Below are positions 52,491 to 60,000 of a stretch of 60,000 nt of DNA, piece by piece. The DNA comes from Tubiluchus corallicola (Eukaryota; Priapulida; Priapulimorpha; Priapulimorphida; Tubiluchidae): NCBI GenBank assembly GCA_030141605.1, contig JAQGDQ010000036.1, positions 560,001 through 620,000 on the forward strand, given 5' to 3'. Position numbers and translations under genes: made by a program. Position 1 is the stretch's first letter. Each line of letters opens with the position of its first letter. The notes beneath the pieces are model-generated. The model was not told the DNA's origin. It did no database searches and saw only the letters and a program-made list of their open reading frames with translations.

Positions 52491-53164
52491 AGTTTTTTTA
52501 AACTAATAATTGCTTTTAATTGAGATATACTTCTTTTATTAAAAACGCAAAAGTGATTTTGGCTTATCAAAATTGCACGTATGCCAACACTACTGGTGAG
52601 CTTAATAATATTATTATTACAGTCAATGCGGCGCTCCAAATTTTTTACTGAATCGCCGTTTGATGCCGCCAGCATAGCCGCTAATCGCAAAAATGAAATA
52701 CGTAACAATAGGCTATTTCGTCACTTCCTCTTTATACACTTTGCCTGGCTGCATAATTTCGTCACTTCCTTTTTCTAAACCTTGCCACTGTGATGTGCAT
52801 GTAAGATTCCTGCCATTGAAAATTTTACCCACAGGGCCAAGCGGACAGGACCGCTATAACTTTGTTTGTTGTTATTCTAGTTTTTAAAGAAATATACTTG
52901 CATGTTATTCTTTTGCTGTTAATTGTCGTTTTTGTTGTTGTCATTGTTGACGTTGTTGTGTCAGTAGCTGAACCTTGATATTTTCTGTGAGTGACCGAGA
53001 CAGAAGTTTTCATTCTGGTAACTGGGATTGAGGTGGCACAAAACACTATTATACTATAGTATTATTATTCAGTGAACATAAGAATGTTCATATCTCGATA
53101 GGAAATAAGAAACTATAAAAAACAACTGTAGTGGGCGGCAGTACTGTTAACTGTATAACATAAT

Positions 53165-53366
53165 TCAGTGACTGGTATTGGGATTGAGGCGCGTTTGGCA
53201 ATATGAAAACACGTTTTTTTCTGCCTCGTGGTTTTGATGTTGAAATTTTTTTGCTAATTGGTGAACTTTTCCGTGCAGTGATGTGACTGGTTTTTGTGCC
53301 CTCAGTGAAGTATTGTCCTGACGTGAATACACTAGATCCTCTTCGCCAAAATCGGCGAGCAAACAT
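53165..53366 (-). other. Unassigned open frame(s)
   Basis: Two overlapping minus-strand frames (53366-53088, 53362-53165) are open for 65-92 codons. I do not recognise a domain in either. The sequence cctcaatccca at its end recurs near 53032, suggesting a local duplication. It could be a chance frame or an old element. Confidence 0.2.
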
Positions 53367-53469
53367 ACATCAATAAAAAGTATCTGTTAGCGATATCAAT
53401 TACACCAATTTATTTTACTTAAACCACACTATATAGATCATTTACTTTGTCGTGACTTCTTTACAGTTT

Positions 53470-54890
53470 CCTCGTCTTTGATTACAATTTTATCTGCAAT
53501 GCTTTGTTAACATATGTTCTAACTTTTCTTGGTTTGTCTACATTTGAATTGCCTATGTCCTGCACTGGTAGGCCCCATTTATTAGCACATATTGCTTGAC
53601 ATTGAAAAAGGTGTTCTGTAATGTTCTCTCCTCTGTAATGTAATGAACACTTGAGGTCATTCTTATATAAGTTTTTAAAATTTGCTTTAAGATTAACCAT
53701 ATTGTCTTATAGCCATAATTTCTTTCATTTCAGCCAATTGACATTTTTCGACACATACTTGTCTTTGAAAACTAATGTTTTTCAGAAATCTTAATTTTGT
53801 CATGCCGTCTGATTTAATGTTAATTTTTTTTGCTATAAATGAATTGATTTCATTTTTGATATATTTCTTCCATCTAGATTTAGTGATTGTATTTTTGCAA
53901 CCAAATTTATGCCATTATTGTATTTCAACATAATGTTTTTAATTTCAGAGTAGCATCAATCTTTAAGCTTATTGTTTATTGAACCTGTAGAACTTGTTCA
54001 GCTAATTTTTCGATACTGGAGTTCATTAGCTAGTGGAAATACATATAATCTTATCTACATGCCATAGGCCATGTTTTTATTTCACACAACATATGGCAGT
54101 CCACTTTTTTGGCATAAAATTTTTGACATTGCTTCTCTCTGTATACATTCCAATTCATCCGATACGGTTTTGGTGAAATTGGCCCTGATCTCGCCGTTAT
54201 TATTGATTACATATGGCACTGTTGTAGTTTCGTATAACATTGATGCACAGCAGTGAAAGTAGCATCTACTTTTGCTTCAGTACCAATAGCCAAATCTTCT
54301 GAAATCATAAATTTCATTTTCTCTTTTCATTTTTTAAATATAAGATGGTAACCGTCTTTACTATTGAACTAATCTCCCAAATATTTGTATTCATCAGTTT
54401 GCTTTATTTGACCGTTTTTAACATTTAATTTTAGTTCTTCAATATTTTTTTTTAGTCATTTTAGTTGTCATATACTTAGTCTTTAAATTGAAGGTCATCA
54501 TTTTTTTGGTTTTCCATTTTTCTGATGTTTTCTGCAGCTTTACTTATTGTTTTTGCACTACCTACTAACAATACATCATCAACATAAAGGAGGGTGCCAA
54601 TCTCTAAATCAGGTTCTAACAAAGTAATTGGATGTTTTTTAAATTTGTAATTTTATTCATTGTTATGCCACATAACATTGGACCACTGGGGTATCCTGTC
54701 TAACATTTTCGTTTAATTTCATGCTATTTGTAAATCCGATTGGTGTATTGATTTTGATCTTTGATTCACAATTCAGTTTATAAATTAATAAGGTATCACA
54801 TGAGTTAAATCGTAATTTCCATAAATCATAGATGCAGTCTATGATACATGTTGTTGGGAAACATAGTTCAGTGTGCTAGACATTCCAGAA
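53470..54890 (-). mobile_element. LINE ORF2 relic (RT motif to C-terminus)
   Basis: The minus strand reads from 54890 downward: a pre-motif block (IDCIYDLW), then a short conserved run ending in LLYVDDVLLVGS, the RT catalytic motif, near 54575. Next are KYLGD near 54370, the ECIQ relic near 54150, and a C-terminal part with CSLHYRGENITEHLFQCQ near 53620, a Cys/His ending common in LINEs. Frame breaks are frequent, so it is dead. Both ends are approximate. Confidence 0.8.
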
Positions 54891-55080
54891 ATTTTTGTTT
54901 ATGAATTCCTGCCAATTTTTCAAACTAAAAAATGGCGCCCTTAAATGTGGAGTGACACATTTGAGTTGCCTGGTTGCCCAGTGGATTTTGGGATCTTGGG
55001 AAGAGACATAATGATGTCGTCACTCTTAGTTTTTTGGCAAAATTGACAGCACTGCTTTTCGTATACACTACGATTAAAAG

Positions 55081-55332
55081 TGAAATAACGGTGTTGGTTA
55101 TGAAGTCAAGAAAGTCAAGTCAAGAAAAAAGGATGTTTCTCTTTGTGGCAAATGCAGTTTTTTTGAGGTTTCCTGCAGTTTAACTTCTTCCAAAGAAAAA
55201 GTTGGTTAGTTGGTCAAATGACGGCATTGGTTATGCCTAAGTCAAGAAAAAAGGGATGTTTCTCTTTGTGGCAAATGCAGTTTTTTTTAGGTTTCCTGCA
55301 GTTTAACTTCTTCCAAAGAAAAGTTGGTTAGA
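55081..55332. repeat. Tandem duplication of about 125 bp
   Basis: 55081-55207 and 55213-55332 are near-identical (ggatgtttctctttgtggca, then gtttcctgcagtttaacttc in both). It is not coding in any recognisable way. Confidence 0.85.
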
Positions 55333-55404
55333 TTGCATGTGATGTATGCGTAAAGTGATGGTATAATGCCTGTGCTTGTATTTCTCACAAGGGTTTGTTC
55401 AAGT

Positions 55405-56525
55405 ACAGTAGTAGGTGCCAGATGGACTCACTTTGGGACAGAAGTGTTTTGGCCCCATTAACCGACAGATGTAGTATTACTAGTTTAGGAGTATGAGTCA
55501 TCAGCTTAGTATGCACTGCAAAGGCTTTTAATGAATTTTAGAAATGAAGTAATACCTAAGATGTTTGAAAATATTAATTTATAAAGTGAATTAATAAAAA
55601 AATTAAAAAAGTTTACTTTCCTAATTATCGTAAAATAGTGCTTGGCATGCTTGAACTGCAGTTGGTGGTGCCGGTGTGTCCGTGCAAGTGACTTCGTCCA
55701 AGCTCCCGCTTGCTATCATGATGATTTCATCGTTGGTTAATTGCGAGTTGTCTTGTGTAGCTGAACAAATTTCAAAGCAGGTCTCAAGCACGTTGTTGCT
55801 CATATCAAGTGGTGCAGTTAGGCCTGTCTCTCGCAACGTAAGAAGTTATTCACATGAATGAAACTAGCATGAGTGAAGCAATTCTGAATTGTGTGTTCAG
55901 TGGCATTACTCCACGACATTACTCCTGCCAATAAGTGCAGTACGTTGAGAAGCTGCGTGGTCAGACTCCATCGGTTCTAAAACTCTCGCTCGTACTTCTT
56001 TACTGTAGTAAGCCCTTAGTGTTCGAATAATGCCTTGATCATACGGTTGAATGAGCGATGTGGTTTTTGCTGGTAAAAAGACGCCTTTAATGTGTTTTAA
56101 TGATGTGTTGACTACATGGGTAGTGCAATTGTCTATCAGTAAAATGATGTTTCGCTTTAAGCTCGTATCTCATTTCACTAACCATTCATAAAGCAATACA
56201 CAGCTGTCACCCAAGCATTCGAGTTAGCATTGTAATCTACAAGCACCTTTGCAACAGTTCATTGTACTGTACCTATCCTGGCATAACATCAACAGCTAGC
56301 TGACTAAACGTTCTGTGAAAGGCAGCAGGAGTTTTAAAGCAAACAGCGGGGCAAGTAATTAAAAGTTTAGATTCCAGAAGTTCTTGGGTAACCAAGTTAA
56401 TCGCAGTAGATGCGCGGGTTAGTTTTACTAGTGTATTGGCAATCCTATTCCTTCTAGTTATGCTAACAGCTCTTATAAGAACTCTTGTGTGCATAGTTTG
56501 GATAGAATTGTAGTTGATCAAGTAG
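55405..56525 (-). mobile_element. Tigger/pogo transposase relic
   Basis: The minus strand, read from 56525, carries a DDE_1-type transposase: LLESKLLITCPAVCF, AFHRTFSQL, then after breaks LLIDNCTTHVV (catalytic Asp region), GVFLPAKTTSLIQPYDQGII and a C-terminal acidic/Asn region with LTNDEIIMIASG. These are diagnostic for Tigger. Several stops and at least one missing block inactivate it. A terminal sequence at about 55405 (cagtagtaggtgcc) matches the end of the element at 19671. The N-terminal DNA-binding part is missing. Confidence 0.85.
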
Positions 56526-56858
56526 GTGACTTTCTACTTATAAAAACAGTGATGCTATAATAAAGGAATTGAGGTTTCCTAATTTCTCATGAAATGTTGA
56601 ACTGGCACATAGTCTATCTGGTGGAGGTATTACCCTTCATGCTAAAGAAGGTGAGTCTGCTTCCGTTATCACTCATTGACCTCAAAGTCAAGTGTTTTGT
56701 AGCTCAGCTGTTGCCCATCCTCCCAAGGTGCTGATCCTAATTCCAAACCTAACATTTGTTGTATTAAAAAGGGTACTAAGATGTTCCAATCAATTTCGTA
56801 TTTGATGCTTTACAATCTTCTGGCCTGCAAATAGAAAAATTGAAGAAACTTCAGTATT

Positions 56859-57098
56859 TTGACTATGCCTATTTTGAGAGTATGTTGCACTCATTCTGAA
56901 GTTGATAAAGTTTTGGAATTCAAGTCCATACGCATTTCGGGTCTCAAACTTGATTACCATACTGTATCATCAAGGAAGTCTCCAGTAATGAAATGCTACA
57001 ACTGCTCACGTTATGGTCACATTGCTAAGATGTGCCCCTTTGAATGTTGTTGTTCCAGTTTTGGTTTATATGATGGTGATATCCACTTTAATATCTAG
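56859..57098 (+). mobile_element. LINE ORF1 relic with CCHC zinc knuckle
   Basis: The open frame ends with MKCYNCSRYGHIAKMCPFE, a CX2CX4HX4C zinc knuckle, preceded by a short segment that fits the RNA-binding-like part before the knuckles in I/Jockey-type ORF1 proteins. The second knuckle is broken. No matching ORF2 follows. Confidence 0.6.
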
Positions 57099-57175
57099 TA
57101 CTGTCAAAATGCGCAGTCATGTATCACCTCTGCAGTGGCAGCCATGCAAGTATTTCTTCTATATGCCCAACCTTT

Positions 57176-57574
57176 AGCTTCTTCAGGACCTCATCTTTCA
57201 AAATAGGTCTTATAAGACCTATGGCTTTTCTGCTACTGTTGAGCACAAACGTAACTAAATGATTACAAGTTAGACACTGTTCTATTCAGGAGAATCTTGG
57301 CTATCCAATCATGCTATTTGTTTGAACATTTATAAATGGTTTAACTGGATAAAATTAAGAAAAACATACCCACTTCACTCCATGGAGAAGGCACTTCAAC
57401 TTAGCCTATTGAGTAGCTTAGTCTGATGTACACTTATGTGATCGTACAAGTGTATTTATTGATCGCCTGCTTGCTACAGCCCAAGCTGTGTAGTGTTTTG
57501 CTGCTATTCCAGGAAATAAGCATAAATCAGCCAAAGTACGCTTCATCTTTTAACAAGGATTTCTCCTTCATAGC
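57176..57574. repeat. Interspersed repeat, copy B of a pair (partner 26290-26687)
   Basis: Direct-orientation partner of the repeat in SLC18B1 intron 8, sharing gagaatcttggctatccaat and several other blocks. It lies just downstream of the CCHC ORF1 relic; copy A has no such neighbour. Confidence 0.7.
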
Positions 57575-58044
57575 TTCACTGCAGTGGTAAATTTGAATTT
57601 TTATCTTAAAACGCCTAGTTTTAGTACAGCACACTGAATATTTTACAGTAGCACTCTAATTCAATTTTCGCTTTCGCAAACACTGCACCACGCTCATAGA
57701 ATATTTTTGCTTTTGGAAATTGTGTTAGTTTGTGATGTCATCAATAGTTGGGCTCGCCCACCGTTAATTAAGCTTTTAATCTATAATTTAATTATCAGAA
57801 GCGCTTTTGCAGTGTTAAATGTGTTAATATGTATACTTTTCTATCAGATTTGAAAATGGGATACTATATGAAAAATCATCCTTCCTTTAACACTCTTATA
57901 TATTAGGTTAAAACCTTGAACATAATCAACATGAATAACATTTTATATATTTAAATGAAGAAGGCATTTCTTCAAACTGGTTAGCATCATGGCACACCAA
58001 ACCTGAATATTCATATTTATACATAAAATCCAACTTGGATCATT

Positions 58045-58110
58045 AGTTGGTAGTTCAAATGGCAGAGCATGCTAATTCTAATACAAGATCTCAGGTTCAA
58101 GTACAGACTG
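58045..58110 (+). repeat. tRNA-like segment, probable SINE head
   Basis: A box A-like stretch, tagttcaaatggcagagcat (58051-58070), and a box B-like ggttcaagtac (58094-58104) are spaced as in tRNAs. A proper anticodon stem and acceptor stem are not seen, so this is read as a tRNA-derived SINE or tRNA relic, not a working tRNA. Confidence 0.55.
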
Positions 58111-58571
58111 GTTTACAATTTTTCACTGTCTACTTTCTTCAACTCATTAGCCACTAGATAATAGTCATTTATATAAGCTGCAATTTGTGTATTAATTTCT
58201 GGCATTTATAGTCATAAACGAATTAATAATAAATGTTATATAATAATATCTATCAACAATAAAGAAAAGTTTGGCATTAGCTAAAAATTTAGAAAGTGAA
58301 TCAGCAATAAGAAAAAAACTTGGGGTAAGAAGTTTTTCAAAAATTTTATATTCAGCACAGCATATCTTGAGTACTGCCTATGTTGTCTGTTAGAGTTTGG
58401 TTTCATCTTGCTGTTGCTATTGTGTTAAAATGACATGCTTTTGAATGATGCTTTTGAAGGAATCATAATGTTGTTATTTTACAGTTTTGTAAGCTTAAGC
58501 TGTATCACTGTTTGGATGGTCTCATTAATGAAAGACAGTTGACATCATTAATGGAAGGATAATAAGCAAAC

Positions 58572-59212
58572 ATGCTTGTTGAATCAGTTTGTGTCGTAAC
58601 AACCAGAACTTATGTTTGTGATAACACTGATGGTACTGTTACTGTAAGAGAATGCATACAACATGACATAAACAAGCCATACATGAAGTCCCTTAATGGA
58701 ATGCTTCGAGTGTTTCAGTTTGTGAGTATTGATTTGAAAAAAATACAATTTACAGTCAGCAACTAATTATTTCAAGTGAATAATTTGATTACGCAGTAGC
58801 ACTGCAGCAGTAAGGGATACATAGCAGAAACTTGGTCTTACTATTGCATGTACACTTTTTCTATTATATATCCTTGACCAGTATTGGCTTTAGCGTATTC
58901 TGTTCCAGTGTAAATATATACCACTTTATTCATTTTGTTTTTATTGCACTATAATGTACACGTGTAGTGTGAAATAAAACTTATTTACGTTTATAAGTGT
59001 GTTTACTTTACATGCATCTAAAATTAAAATTTATTTTTCAGAGCTCTTGTTTTTTGGCATATAACTTCACCTTGCAAGCAAATTGTCCTGATTCCAAATT
59101 GGGTTATTTTGCTTTTTGTACAGAAGCTGCATTTCTCATCTCTCTGTTGTTCTACTTGTTTCATATCTATTCGATCACGTACAAGCTCTCTATTGTACCT
59201 TGGCTTCTTGTG
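58572..59212 (+). CDS. MARVEL-domain membrane protein (CMTM-like), first two coding exons
   Basis: Coding exons are 58572-58721 and 59042-59212, both phase 0 with GT-AG borders, giving 107 residues before the gene continues beyond the window. An in-frame TAA six bases before the ATG supports the start. A cytosolic N-terminus leads to NKPYMKSLNGMLRVFQF, the start of the first MARVEL helix, then FLAYNF. A second helix, GYFAFCTEAAFLISLLFYLF, follows, with a linker ending VPWLLV before the third. This layout matches CKLF-like MARVEL proteins (compare a YLRxxxGxLKV start and a YFFEFVSxxAF second helix). MAL/plasmolipin-type proteins are the alternative. Such proteins act in membrane trafficking and receptor stability. 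A 5' UTR exon may begin near 58495. Confidence 0.75.
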
Positions 59213-60000
59213 GTAAGCCATGATTTTTGTGTTTTATCCACGTTTTTTGTGACAAAACTTGTAGCATTGCAGAAACGAAGACGGAGACAATGGCTCTTAA
59301 TTTGAACAAATGGTTAATTGATGCCTAGTTTGAGGGCAATAGGGCATTTATGACTACAAGGGATTGCCACGAGCAGCATTATTTAAGGGGGCAGTGGTCG
59401 CAGAGCAGCTAGTGACAATCAAGGTTGTTACCGAACTATAACTGAAGCAATCCATTGTGCTGGCTTACTGCCTTGCTTAAAATCAGCTAACGTCTTTGCT
59501 TGCTTGCTGTCCACTAGGGATGTTAGTGAAATGCCAATAATTGGTTTGCCAATAATTGCACTGTAAGTTCAGTTTCATTTTGTCGAAAATTATTAAGTTT
59601 CGTAACTGAAACTTTCAGTAATTTATGGGAGCGTTTTTCGGAGATTTCAGTGATATTTCAGCTTTCCTGTTTTTTCTCCTAGGTGTTGAAAATCGCTGAA
59701 AACTTTTGGCTAAAATAGTTCTAATAAAGCGTAAATGTCATTTATTTAACTTTTTCCACAAATTTGTAACATGCTTTTTACGGTAATGCTGCACACTGTT
59801 TACAGATACAGTAAACAACACCCTAACATAGCCATCCGATCGAAAACTCTTTGATTGTGTTAGTGCACATTGCAGTAATGGCTCATAATATGATTGGCAA
59901 TACTATTAAAAGTACTACTAAAGTTACAAAGTTACGACAGTTTGCGAATTTGAATATGGGATAACCTTGTTGTATATACTAATTTGCTTTGAGGCAGGTC
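59213..60000. other. Intron of the MARVEL gene; possible element end
   Basis: No further exon is recognised. From about 59517 the sequence tagggatgttagtgaaatgc with repeated gccaataatt resembles the start of a hAT-type element, unconfirmed because no partner end lies in the window. Confidence 0.35.

Noticed and set aside
58045-58110. Functional tRNA gene
   Set aside because: Box A and box B are present but the anticodon and acceptor stems do not pair.

Overview
This is an AT-rich stretch of an animal nuclear genome. It has spliced genes with GT-AG introns, and about a third of it is recognisable decayed transposable elements. No bacterial-style operons, ribosome binding sites or CRISPR arrays are visible. 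I cannot name the species. The gene set (DHFR, an SLC18B1-type vesicular transporter, a MARVEL/CMTM-like membrane protein) and the element mix (CR1/L2-like and RTE-like LINEs, Ty3/Gypsy, pogo/Tigger, PIF-Harbinger, hAT-like and TA-flanked MITEs) fit an invertebrate metazoan.

Layout: 1-4612 is intergenic and ends in a + strand LINE relic. 4613-4790 is a short promoter with two E2F-type sites. 4791-18379 (+) is a complete six-exon dihydrofolate reductase gene, predicted at 187 aa. Its introns hold a 2.7 kb LINE, several copies of an unfamiliar ~1 kb repeat with an internal CACACC-type minisatellite, and a MITE. 18380-21225 is the tail-to-tail intergenic spacer, with a pogo-type fragment. 21226-39363 (-) is a complete 14-exon SLC18B1-like transporter, predicted at 561 aa. 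Its introns hold a TA-flanked MITE, a near full-length CR1/L2-like LINE, a PIF-Harbinger fragment and an RTE-like LINE fragment. 39463-45990 is mostly unassigned, with one hAT-like element. 45990-49700 is a rearranged Ty3/Gypsy element. 49999-57600 is dense repeats: another ~1 kb repeat unit, a foldback pair, an RTE-like LINE, a Tigger transposase relic and a LINE ORF1 relic. 58572-60000 (+) holds the first two coding exons of a MARVEL-domain gene that runs out of the window.

How the genes relate: DHFR makes tetrahydrofolate for thymidylate and purine synthesis. The SLC18B1 relative is a vesicular amine/polyamine-type carrier. The MARVEL protein is a four-helix membrane protein. They look like independent neighbours, not a pathway cluster. 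The exon reconstructions are internally consistent: DHFR coding exons total 564 bp and SLC18B1 coding exons total 1686 bp, both exact multiples of three, with compatible phases at every junction. I see no clearly new biological system. The most notable items are the E2F sites at DHFR, the unfamiliar ~1 kb repeat family, transposons lying within tens of bases of SLC18B1 splice sites, and an inversion inside the Gypsy element.
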